Below the pieces are notes generated by a model. That model saw only the letters and a program-made list of their open reading frames with translations, had not been told where the DNA came from and did no database searches. Position numbers and translations under genes: made by a program. 64,000 bases of DNA from Seriola aureovittata (lineage: Eukaryota > Chordata > Actinopteri > Carangiformes > Carangidae): contig NC_079382.1 in assembly GCF_021018895.1 (NCBI RefSeq), positions 20,382,001 through 20,446,000 of the forward strand. Direction: 5' to 3'. Shown here piece after piece: positions 12,656 to 22,990 of the stretch; the first letter of the stretch is position 1; each line of letters starts with the position of its first letter.

Positions 12656-13040
12656 CAGTGGTTCTCAAAGAGGAGCCCACAGACCCCCAGGGGTCCTTGA
12701 TGGGGTCCCTGAGGGTCCCCAGCAAAAAAGGGGAATCATTTATTTTCACCATGATTCAATCCATAACTAACACAACGAGAGAATGTTTGGCTATACTGGT
12801 CATGGGTTTCATTAACTTTCTGTACCAAAACATCTAAAAGCAAAAATCCAGTGGGAGACTCTGTGTCACCTTAGGGATACACTACGATGGCAGATGTGAA
12901 CTTGACATTAGCATACAGAACTTCACAGTGTCACAGAAGTACAGTGTGAACATTGACTTATCCCAGGTTACCTAACTTACCTAACCCCAGAGGTCCTTGA
13001 GGGGGTTCATTCGATTTTCAATTGTAGTTGGACTTTGAAT
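12656..13040 (+). mobile_element. hAT-like element remnant (CAGTGGTTCTCAAAG end)
   Basis: The left end CAGTGGTTCTCAAAG (12656-12670) is a classic hAT terminal repeat. It is followed by a G/C-rich stretch with GGGGTCC, GGTCCCTGAGGGTCCCC and a short A run, typical of abundant non-autonomous hAT elements in fish. A related phrase (AGAGGTCCTTGAGGGGGTTC) recurs at 12991-13010, so the body may extend that far or be duplicated. The right terminal repeat and the 8-bp target duplication are not seen, so the boundary is uncertain. Confidence 0.55.
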
Positions 13041-14189
13041 AAACTTATTGTGAATACAAGCAGGTATCGCTATGTTTTAATAATTATAATAGAGTGCGAT
13101 CTGCCACTGTTTAGCTCTCTGTTAGCAAATCTCTGTTAGCATTAAAATGTACTTTTGTCATGTATTAACTTCACCCCAAACATAGGAAAACTTAAGGAAT
13201 TAGTCATCGCACTTCTACTGCCTTATTATTTAATTGTATAGAAAGACTTCAATGTAATCATGGAAGTGCAATGTGTAGTTCAACCTCTGCTGTGTACAAC
13301 GGACACCGGTCTGCACATGTTTTGATTTTACAGAGGAAGAGTGTGACAGAACTGTTGACTGAGGAAATTTCACCATAATGAAATACTTCAGACGTGTCTT
13401 GGTAGCGTGTCCTTTATATTAACAAAGTAGAAGCGGATAATTACCCCTTCCTGTCTGCCATGTCTGCGCCCACCACTGGTGTTTAGGTGAAGACAGTTGT
13501 GAACGGTGTGTATCCCCACTGTGTGCCTCTATTGTGTTTCTCTTGAAGATAATCCAAAACACCCTCATGCTGGAGGGGATTCACTGCTGGCTTCAAAATA
13601 AAGTTCAGAGTTCAAATCCAAAACTTGGAACAATGTCTGGTATGAACCTACCACATTCACACTTCCTGAACATGAATATTGGCATCCATGCAGCCTCGAG
13701 GAAATGTTATTTTTAGGGTTTTCAAAGTGAAGCTTATTTGGTACGATCTGGCTATTCACACCGCTGTGGTTTGTAAGAACGGAAACTGCAAGAACTCGAA
13801 TGTCTCATCTCACTGTGTGGTCTGTCTTGCAGCAATTTTCTTCCACCTTTTGTTCCTTCTGTGCCAAAAAACTCAGCGTGATATTCAGTCTTCAAATCTT
13901 TTCTTTGACAGGGAGAGAAACCGAACCAGCCCAGTGAAGAACTTGGGGTTGGTTCCAAAACATCTCCAATTGTTTCAAATTGTTGTTTTTTTTTTTACCA
14001 GAAAACTTAAAGACAATCGATCTGAAATGTCCAGCTGACAGATTTTTATTAAAGTACAGAATCAACATTTATGAGTATGTTTATGTTTAACTTTTTTTTT
14101 TGCCAGTGTAAAAGATGCATTTCCAAAGCTGTTGATAAAGTTGAGGCTATACTTTCATGTTACTTTAACAGGGGAGATGACTGTTAATA
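13041..14189. other. Unique sequence, no gene seen
   Basis: Overlapping frames of 60-119 codons at 13534-14038 on both strands have no recognisable protein content. No named repeat is visible. Confidence 0.5.
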
Positions 14190-14371
14190 AACTTAAAGCT
14201 GCAGTAATCTTTCCGGCCTCTTGGGGACGGAACATACTGAAGATCACCAATATTATCTTCTGTAGTTGATATGGCAGACGTGTTTATACATGCAGCCGAC
14301 ACCAGTCCAATATTCACTCTTCTTTTAACTCTGTTTTGGTCTCCACCAAGTGCGACCTCTGGGCAGATGTG
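14190..14371. repeat. Probable dispersed fish repeat
   Basis: The phrasing around AAAGCTGCAGTAATCTTT, GGCCTCTTGGGGAC and TTTTGGTCTCCACCAA is familiar from a short interspersed fish repeat often found next to the element listed at 14372-14489. I cannot define termini, and the assignment rests on memory alone. Confidence 0.4.
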
Positions 14372-14489
14372 CCAAGAACTGCAGTTCCTCTAGTGACCAC
14401 TAGAGTCTGGCTCCAACAGTGAGTTACTCCCCACAGACTCCCATGTTAAAATGTCCAACTTTACAGCATAAATAAACATGTTTATAGCC
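14372..14489 (-). mobile_element. Partial copy of the short element also found at 48923-49363
   Basis: Read on the minus strand, this segment aligns with the right part of the 49 kb element over its full length. Both contain the phrases AACATGTTTATTT, AAAGTTGGACATTTTAACAT, TTGGAGCCAGACT and AGAGGAACTGCAGTT in the same order and spacing. The two copies are in opposite orientation and differ at about one base in five by eye. The copy is truncated on the side of the CCTCCGTGACGTCA end. Confidence 0.75.
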
Positions 14490-14563
14490 TTTTTTTTTAT
14501 ATAACTCACCAGTTTTATTTTATTTTATTTTTTTAATTTTTCATCTCATCAATGTGAAAATCG

Positions 14564-14575
14564 TGTATATAGCAG
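14564..14575. repeat. Target-site duplication, left copy
   Basis: TGTATATAGCAG here is repeated exactly at 14879-14890, on the other side of the retroposon. Confidence 0.85.
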
Positions 14576-14878
14576 CCTCACAGCAACAAGGTTCTGGCTT
14601 TGAACCTGCTGGCTAGCAAGGGCCTTTGTGTGAGGGGTTTGCATGTTCTCCTCATGCCTGTGTGGGTTTCCTCCGGGTAATCTGGCTTCCTCCCACACGC
14701 AGGTTAAGGTTAATTGGCGACACTAAATTGCCCGTAGGTGTGAATGGGAATGCGAATGCTTGTTTGTCTCTGTATGTCATCCCTGTGATAGACTGGCACA
14801 TCGATGTCAGCTGGGCTTGGCTCCAGCCCTCCCCTGTGACCCTAAAAGGATAAGCAGTATAGCTAATGAATGAATGAA
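14576..14878 (+). mobile_element. Retroposon (SINE or short LINE copy) with perfect 12-bp target-site duplication
   Basis: The 303-bp insert begins CCTCACAGCAACAAGG and runs through phrases of a very common fish repeat (TTTGCATGTTCTCC, GTGGGTTTCCTCCGGGTA, TTAATTGGCGACACTAAATT, GGCTTGGCTCCAGCC). It ends in a short tandem tail of GAAT units. It is bracketed by the direct repeat TGTATATAGCAG (14564-14575 and 14879-14890). Together the tail and duplication show target-primed insertion by a LINE machinery. The tandem tetranucleotide tail suggests an RTE-type partner, which is inference. A plus-strand frame of 75 codons inside it is not a gene. The intact duplication implies a fairly recent insertion, though the body has diverged from the consensus I remember. 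Confidence 0.8.
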
Positions 14879-14890
14879 TGTATATAGCAG
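14879..14890. repeat. Target-site duplication, right copy
   Basis: Exact match to 14564-14575. Confidence 0.85.
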
Positions 14891-16227
14891 AAATGACATG
14901 TCAACATTTTATTTTGATTAAACCTCCACCAGTATTATTGACTTGGCTGAAATCTCTCTGCAGTGGTGACTGGCTTTTGTAATGCCTTCACCCAGGGTCT
15001 CTGACAAGACTTAACGCTTTTCCAACTGACAGACCACTTCTGAGGAGCGCTGATAAAGATAAATAACTTCCATTCAGGAAAATTTCCTGTATCATTAAAC
15101 ATGCAAAACCTATTAGTTTGGAGAGGTTCGGAGGAGAATCCCCACAAGAGATCAGCTAAATCAGATCCACCGCTGTAATCACAAAAAGAGGGATAGCGCC
15201 TCGCCAGCCCAGCGGCACCAAAGCAGATGAAGGGGAACTTAACATGGCTCTTTGTGCATGAATAAACAGGATGATGGTTCACTCTGTGTACAGATAAAAG
15301 CAGCTCTCAAGTGCTGCCCTTTATTTTGACTTTCATTTTTCATTCAATTGCCGTCACGAGTCGGTTCACTTAATGCCCGTAACCTTTGCCGCCAGCGTGG
15401 CTTTGAACATTGTCTGATTCTGCATTACCTTTCCCCATTAAAATACCATAAAACCTCTTATACAATACTTTAACAATAGAGGATTCAAAAGAAGCAATCA
15501 TAGGTGGTTTTGTCTGCTCCTGTGATGGCTAATTGGTGCCTTTTGTGACTCGGGAGGCACACAATGTGACCCCTGAGCAAAAAATCATTGTTCATTTTTG
15601 TAAGAGATTAACATTTGGCAGAAGGGCGGGAAAGGAAGAATTTGCTTCAGACTATTCATTTTCCTCCTAATAAACCCGATCTATACACATATATATTATC
15701 AGAGAGTTATCCCTCCAGAACAACCAAAATCATTTGTGAACACATGATCCTAGACCTTCTGGCTCTGCAGACTTTTTGGGGTTTTTTTACCTTTCAAAGT
15801 GCACATTTGATAGTCGTAATGAGAAACGTAGGGTCCGAAGATCGGCTGTGTGTGTGCGGAGGGTGCAGGGGCTTTGGTTCAAATAAGAGTGCCTGCAGAG
15901 CTGGACGTGCAATGGCATACCTTTTGTTGTGAGTACATATTGACATTTCACACTCCAGTAAATGAGCAGGTCCTGGCCCCTGGCCCCTGGCCCTCGATGT
16001 GGGTGCAGTGCCACAGAGCAAATTAAAAGGCAGCTCGGGGGAAAAGACAGGAAATAGACAGAGCCTCTCAGATGGGCTGTTTCTCTCAGGGCTGATGGAG
16101 TCAGCACGCCAACAACATAGTTTGTGTGGCACATATATCTCGCTGTTTCTGATAAGCTATGTACTTACAACAGTGTCGGCCCACTCCTGTGTTCACAGTG
16201 CACAAAAACAATAAAAAGTTGTAACCT
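14891..16227. other. Unique sequence, no gene seen
   Basis: Overlapping minus-strand frames of 112 and 115 codons (15787-16134) have no recognisable domain. Three tandem CTGGCCC units lie at about 15973-15993. The 15000-15700 part is low in CpG and repeat-free and could hold conserved non-coding sequence, but I see no defining motif. Confidence 0.5.
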
Positions 16228-16258
16228 CACACACACACACACACACACGCACACACAG
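16228..16258. repeat. (CA)n microsatellite
   Basis: CA units interrupted by one G near 16249. Confidence 0.95.
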
Positions 16259-18489
16259 GCTCAGTACAGCCTTATTTTCCCATCGATGTGCTGAACTGAC
16301 AGCTTCTCATTTGGACCTCCCTTGTGGTAAACAGGTACATTTCAGAAAGGCATTAGCACAAGTGCATTGTTTGTCCATTCGCTCAGAGCTTATGTTGCGT
16401 TCAGCTGCTCCTCAGACGCTCCCATTTCCTGAGTGTGGAGACAATACGGACACTACAAAGACGGCGCGTTGACAGCATGTACATAGCTGGTCCCAGTATT
16501 TGCGTTACTTGTTATCAGGGTTATTCCTAATTAAATAACTTTTCTAACTAATCTAGGTCACTCCACATGCACAGCAACTACTGGTTACAACCTCGTACCA
16601 TATTTAAGAAAAAATAAATAACATGCAATTCATGAATTTTCACTATTAATCAAAAGTTTCTCACCATCAACCAAACATTGAGTTTTTGTTCCGACATGAC
16701 GGGTGTGAGGAGTGTGAATTTTCCCAGTCAACAACTCTTGATTTTCCGAATCAACAACTTTCCCATTTAAGAGCAAGAAACAATAATGATGAAAAACAGG
16801 CGACAGTTGAGTCACAGTCAGTAGCTGTGTTCTGGGACGTAGGAGGCTCTGTGTGCTCTGTGGAGTCACAGGAGGGCCATAAAAAAGAATAAGTGGGTAA
16901 AAGAAAATAAATGTGGAGAAACAAACAGGAATTTTAAAAAAGTAAATAAAAAACCAGCCAATAATAGGTGCTGGTTGTTAATGTAAGTCAAACGTGACTT
17001 TTATTGATGCGTTTCGCCTGTGGCTTATTCAGGTTCTTCATGTTTTCAATAAGCATAATTATATAATGCATTATCAAAAATCACGCCATTATTAATATTA
17101 CTTACAGTTACAAAAGTTACACTGTTTCAGATACACAACTGACTACATGAAAGAAGTCGAATTTATTTACAGAGGTAAACTATAACTATAACTAATGATG
17201 TCAAAGTGACACTGCAAACATCTGCAACTGGTAACATAGCAACAAGCAGAATAACTATTTAATGCAGCCAGTGAAGATGAGAGGCCAAATTTATTAAGAT
17301 ATATTGTAACCATATAGCTTTTTTTGACTGCCCAAATGAATGCAATAGTCATTTTTAAATTGTTTAATTTCTAATGAATTAATTCCATTCATTCAGGGTT
17401 TGATGGAAGTTTCTTGTTTCACACTGAGAACTCGTGGTTCTTTGGCCTCAGCCACTGACGTTGTACTCCAGTGAGATTATTTCTGCCCCCAGAGCCAGAC
17501 TAGCTCTGCATCCAACAAATGTTGTGTAACTAAAACCCCAGTCTGCTGTAGAAACACTCATACTGACAAACAGAAAAACTGTGGTGGCCGCTGGCGACGG
17601 AGGATGATGTATCATCATGACAAACTGATTCTGACAAGGGCGTCGTACAGCCAAAATATTTGAGGGTACACAAACGTCTACATTGTTAATCACTGGAGAA
17701 TAGAGACCAATAAAACCATATGCAGTATGAGAGGGACTTTCCACTGCAGACCTTAAACATGAGGATCTGGGAGCTTTAGTTCAACAGTTGTATTTCAGAT
17801 ATTTCCTCATCAATATGGTTCAGTCCCATCACTTTTAATGTCCATGACTAAAACATTTGGACACCAGATTGTGATGTTTTTGTTTGAGGCAGCCTGAGGT
17901 GCTAATGGACCTGTGTCTCATCCCTGACAGACTGTGAGGACTGCTGATGTTTTTCCAAGAAGAGGAAAGTTTGTAGACTTTGACAGCACTCTGGCTATCT
18001 TGACAGGCAGCACCTCTGTCCCCGGGAGGACGGCGCTCACGCATTTGGGGAGGACGTGGCTCTGGCTGATGCACTGTCTGCCCAGGTCTTTATTGTCTCA
18101 CTTTGTTAAATTAGCTGTCAGTGAGTTGACAAGTCTGCCTGTTTCCCGCAGTGGCATAATGCCAGCGAATGTGCCGGAGAGCTGTTGAGAGGGTTATTCA
18201 AAATGCTGCCGTGTCACCAAAGTGCTATTTTTCATAATTTGAACTGTGTTTCAGTTGCTGGGAATAGGTATTAACTGGAAGTAAGCAGGCCTCAACAAAC
18301 ATCTATTATATCAAGTATTAGAAGTCAACGGATGAGTCTGGCAGACAGGCTGAGAAACAGATTGTTTGTGGATCAGACAACAGTTTATCCAGATTTTCTA
18401 AACCACTTTATTTGGAGCCATTGATACAGGAAAACTCTGCAAACTGTAAGTTTGATGTTGAACCAGGAATTCAGTTTGTAAATTGTAAT
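16259..18489. other. Unique sequence, no gene seen
   Basis: No exon is recognised. Around 17000-17050 the phrase GATGCGTTTCGCCTGTGGC resembles the head of a known fish repeat, but the rest cannot be followed. A strong polypyrimidine-AG (GCCTGTTTCCCGCAG near 18138-18152) looks like a splice acceptor but is not followed by an open, recognisable exon. Confidence 0.45.
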
Positions 18490-18770
18490 GGACATCTGCA
18501 ACAGACAGCTCAAGTCCTCCAACCGTGGTTGTCATGGTTACAATAATAAATACGTGGAATGTACCGTGGAGTATCGGACCTTCGTAACCATGGTTACAAT
18601 AATGAACGGTCACGGCTTGGTTAGGTTCAGGCACAAAAACTACGTGGTTAGGTTTAGGAAAAAATTGTGGTCTGGGTTAAAATAAGTACTTCCTTTGCAT
18701 TAGACAATCGTTGTTGTCATGGTTACAATAATAAAAACTTGGTTAATTTTGTGGAACGTTCATGGATAAT
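18490..18770 (+). repeat. TGGTTACAATAAT / TTAGGTTTAGG dispersed repeat, copy 1
   Basis: The module GTCATGGTTACAATAAT occurs near 18531 and 18717, with a variant GTAACCATGGTTACAATAAT near 18584. Between them are GGCTTGGTTAGGTTCAGG, GTGGTTAGGTTTAGG and GGTTAAAATAAGTACTT. The same modules in the same order, on the opposite strand, form the insert at 57110-57360. It is therefore a dispersed, internally repetitive family typical of percomorph fish. The 60-80 codon frames across it are incidental. Confidence 0.7.
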
Positions 18771-19758
18771 AGAAACAACATAAACCGCTACTTTCACATG
18801 GGAATCGAACACCGCTCTCACCGTGTCATATTCCTGGGGTTTGTTGACCCACCGCAACCTCGTCTTGATGTGTCTCTGTTTATGCTACGTCAACGCACTT
18901 CTCCCTTTGCTCCCGTCATAATTACCACGACCACTAGGTGTCGTCTAACAACACAGACGATGGGCTTGTTTTTTACAGGACAGCAGTCTCGACAGTTTGT
19001 GTAACAATCTCCCTGTTTGCCTTAAATGATCTAAATAAGTTTGGCTAACCTGACTCGTCTGATATTCCTCTGTTCGATACCAGATCCAAAGTTGGTGCTT
19101 CCAGGTTTGTTTCCACATCGGGTGGCCCAAAGCAGATGCTCCTGCTGGCCCCACGGGCTCGTCCACAGCCGTGCACTTTGTGCGGGCTACAATGAAATGA
19201 GATTAAACTGGACTTGATGAGACTGAGGAACAACATGTTTTATATTTGAACATTAAAACCTTGTGTGTCAATATGATTTCTTATCAAATTAAGCATCATC
19301 TCGAAATATAAGACAGTTTCATTCTTTAAAAGAATACTTTTTAAGATATTTTATGACCTTAACTTTAAAAAACAAAAAACAAAAGACAAACAAAAACAAA
19401 TTTAAGGCCCTTTTAAGGGTCCACAGATACCCTGTGGAAGGCAATGAGAAATGATGTCCTGCTGAAGGGGCAGCAGACCAGAAAAAAGCCTGTGTCATTC
19501 TGGAGGGCTTGTTGGCATAGATGTTTTCCTACTTCACTTAAGCAGCGCATGGACAATTTTGTGCAATCACCAACACCAGCTGCTCCAAATGTCACAGATA
19601 CAAAAGGGAGAGGCAAGAAAATATGATGAGGCTCCATGGACACTGTTGGGGGAAAAACATGTCCAGCTGGTGACAGGAAGGTTTTATTACAATACAGTCA
19701 GATATGAGACTGAGATGCTGATCAATATCATGTATTAGAGACTGTTCATACATGTTAC
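18771..19758. other. No gene seen; probably includes downstream flank of the repeat
   Basis: The 18771-18970 part, moderate in GC, may belong to the same repeat, since copies I remember continue with a gene-like non-coding segment. The rest is unremarkable, with an A-rich patch at 19370-19400. Confidence 0.4.
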
Positions 19759-19856
<98 letters not shown>

Positions 19857-19857
19857 A
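19759..19857. repeat. (ATCT)n tetranucleotide microsatellite, 99 bp
   Basis: About twenty-five perfect tetranucleotide units. The purity predicts high length variation between individuals. Confidence 0.98.
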
Positions 19858-22315
19858 AAACGAGAAAAAGAAATAGCTCCTTATAGCATTTACTATTTAT
19901 TCATTTTATAATTGACAGCAGTCGTGTTTTCCATGTAAAAAAAGGCAAATTCATACTGAATTAAGTTCAGAAATAAAGAAATTGGAATAAGTAAAATTAT
20001 GCACCATTACGCACAGAAAACATGATGATCATAAGATCATCATTGGATTGACTTTCACTTAAAAAAGACACTGTCTGCTCATGGCAAGATATCTGAGCTG
20101 CAATATTCATATTTTGAAACTCTGCACATCCCAGTTTCATCTAGGAAAAAAACTCTCCACAGGATTTCCAAACTGTCAGTGTGACATGATGGGGAGAGTC
20201 CTGTGTTAAAAGGGGTTTTAAAAAGTAATGAATGTGATTGGCCGTGACTGTCATAGCCTCCAACATCCAACACACCCTCCTATAATGTATTAAAATGCAA
20301 AAGTGCACTTGGCACGCCCACACTGACGGCGCAATGGGCAGCACTCCATGGGGTCTGTAGAAATAGAGCCATTGCTTCATATTAAGGGTTTGTGCCCCCT
20401 TTGAGAACATTGATAGGACTATTGTAATGGACATTAGCTGACACAGTTACACATGCAGTTAAACTAGCTAATTAGTGCAGAGATCAAACATTAATGTCAC
20501 AAATAACAAAAATAAAAATGCTTCCTTTCAAAAAGAGGTTTAAGCCAGGATGCTCTAACCAGAAATGGCAGTATCTAGCCCAGTAATTACTGTGTTATTG
20601 CAGTTAATCTGAAACTCCATCAAACCCCTGCAGATATATTGCTGCCATTTTGTGTTATAGAGCAATAAAAAACCCTCTTATTGCTCTTTTAAGTGTTAGA
20701 AGTCATGATTGAGGCAATTTTGAACTGAGTGACAGAGCAAATTGTCTCATATTGTTGGCTTAAGTGAGTGAGCCATCAAATTGACAGTAGAAGTTATCAT
20801 TCTAGCACTGTAAGTGTTCCAAAATTGTTGTTTTTCCACTCTGAATCTTTTGCATAAGGTTGTGCTGGTTTATAAAGCCAGGAACATCAGTGACAAATTC
20901 CTACGTGTGAGAAATCAGAGGACACGGTGTCAGAGACAAGAAGGAGGCATCTATAGAGAAGAGATACTTAAGGATTTTTTATGCAGGAATGAATGTTTTA
21001 TTAAAGTGGAGGTAGTATAAATCCATCTGGCTGCAGAAAGCTACACATAAACTCTGCAATTCTCCCTCAGTCTGTTTGGGGTAACCAGACTAGACTGGCC
21101 GCTGATTCACTCCTAGGTAAATGATAGCCGTAAGTGACTTCACAGATAATCCCCAGCTTCCCTGAACCTGGGTTCTTTCTATCAAGTGTCCACTGTCAAA
21201 GTGCCTCCAGACAGAGCTCGGCATACAATTATTTTTCAAAATTGGACACTTTCTTCATCCTGAGAACTACTAAACACGCCATATCCACCAAGAAAAGAAA
21301 GGAAATAATGTGCTGGTCCAAGGGGAGAGAGGCAACCGGTTATAACCACTCTCTCCTCCTTTTATTCCACTGTACGAGCCAACCATAGTTCACCAATGAC
21401 ATTTCAGAGCAATATCTGTTTGGGGATCTGAAAATCCCTCATATGTAATTGTAAAACATCCAGCAACAAGCCTGCTGCAGTATTACTTTTTTTTGTCACT
21501 GGGGGTTGATATGATAAAAATTAGATCATGCTAAGGAGATTAGCGGACCTCCCTCCCTAGATTAATTTCCTGTAACTTGTTAATTAATATGGCTTTACTA
21601 ATAAACTTTTTTCTTGGGCCAACTTCCCAAACAGGGTTGAACACAATCAATCAGAGGAATGCATTACCACAACACAGGTTGGCAGTCATTCATTAGTCAC
21701 TAATCACTGTGAGTAATGCTGCTATGGAGACCCTCCATTATGAGAATATAAATCTCCTACATTAATATGGCAGAGCAAAATGGCTTATTGGCTGGCTGAA
21801 AGGTCAGCTCAGAGTCAAGGTCTCGTCCACTAGCCCTTGTGAGAACAATTTGATCTGAACATTAGCATAATACAAAATATATTGCAGGGCGGCGGGAGGT
21901 GACAACATTTCAGATTCTGAACTGGCAAGACCTCAACCACATGTTTACAACAGCTTCACACAGCCTCCCGCTGCACATAAACTAAAAGGTACATTCAGAG
22001 GTAAAACTCAATTCTACTTGTGATTTGGTTACATTTTCTCTGTATTTGAGAGCAACATAAATAACTTATATGAACAGAAGAAAGAAGAAGTAATAATTAT
22101 TTATTGGTTTTGTGCTATGCAGCAGCCGAGAGTTAAAGGAAAAACTAATTCTCTCTAACAAGCACGGGATCCGACTCAGGAAAACTTTCAGGAGCCACGC
22201 CTTCTCTTGTGAGCTCTTACACAAGAACCCACTGAAAATGGAGGGGCGGGTGCCAGGAAAAGGCGGCTGGTGAGTCCCCAGGGGCAGAATCAGGCAGGTT
22301 GATAGCCAGACCAAT
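19858..22315. other. Unique, low-CpG sequence; possible conserved non-coding DNA
   Basis: No exon or repeat family is recognised. The parts at 20530-20790 and 21500-21850 are free of repeats and rich in TAAT and ATTAAT cores with an even base composition, as in many vertebrate non-coding conserved elements. That is an impression, not a measurement. Confidence 0.4.
20659..20687. other. Perfect 10-bp hairpin
   Basis: AGAGCAATAA (20659-20668) pairs with TTATTGCTCT (20678-20687) across a 9-nt loop. Function unknown. Confidence 0.5.
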
Positions 22316-22475
22316 CTGCTAGCCGACTGGGAAGCATGCTAGCTTACTTGCAGGCAAGAGCAGAAAGTGGACTAGCCAACTGGGACATGGGCTGGTGGCT
22401 AGCAGGCTGGAGGGTAGCCAACTCAAGGGCAGGATGCTAGCTAGCAGGCCTCTGGGCTGCATGCAGTGTGGAGTG
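22316..22475. repeat. Degenerate GCTAGC-rich tandem region
   Basis: Variants of GCTAGC, CTAGCCAACTGGGA and GGCTAGCAGGCTGG recur many times (for example at 22319, 22341, 22373, 22398, 22438). This looks like an old minisatellite with units of roughly 40-60 bp that have drifted. Confidence 0.5.
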
Positions 22476-22599
22476 GACAGCTGGTTACGGTGACAGGCTC
22501 AGGAAAAACTACCTACTGAGCAGAGCTGGAGTGGAAAGCTACCTCCCGGGCGAATTCAAGTTTCCTCTTCCAAAACAATCCCAGCATCCCAAGGAAGTT

Positions 22600-22990
22600 T
22601 TTGGCCAGATCATGATTTGATGGTGATTTCCCGTGAGGATCCAAATGCAGGCATGAAGGTTCAGTGAAGTCGCTTTATTCAAAGACTTCAGAGCAAATGC
22701 GAACAAGACGGCAGGAAGGCAGGTAGGTAGGTAGGGAGGAAGGCAGACAGGTCCCAGAACCAAATCCCTAACATGCAGAACATGAATGATTAACACATGG
22801 AAACATGACAATCTGGCAACTGACAGGCGGGGGACCCCGGGCTGGTAAATCTGCAAGGGAGCTGATGAGGACAATGGGAACAGGTGTGTGAGTGGGTGTG
22901 GTTAATCAGGTGACTGGGGAAGAAAGTCTGGTGGAGTAAACAGGTCTGAGAGCGTGGACAAAAAACAAACAAAGGTGAGACAGAAGCTGT
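22600..22990 (+). repeat. Dispersed repeat, probably non-autonomous DNA element
   Basis: The segment reads GAGGATCCAAATGCAGGC, then TTTATTCAAAGACTTCAG, a GGCAGGTAGGTAGG run, GACAATCTGGCAACTGACAGG, TAAATCTGCAAGGGAGCTG and AACAGGTGTGTGAGTGGG. This order of phrases belongs to a repeat family common in fish, of which a second, more diverged example lies at 30890-31215. Termini are not clear and there is no coding capacity. The AGGT run at 22720-22740 is a short internal tetranucleotide repeat. Confidence 0.5.

Noticed and set aside
18130..18155. Splice-acceptor-like polypyrimidine-AG as the start of an exon
   Set aside because: No open, recognisable coding frame or donor follows; such sites are frequent by chance.
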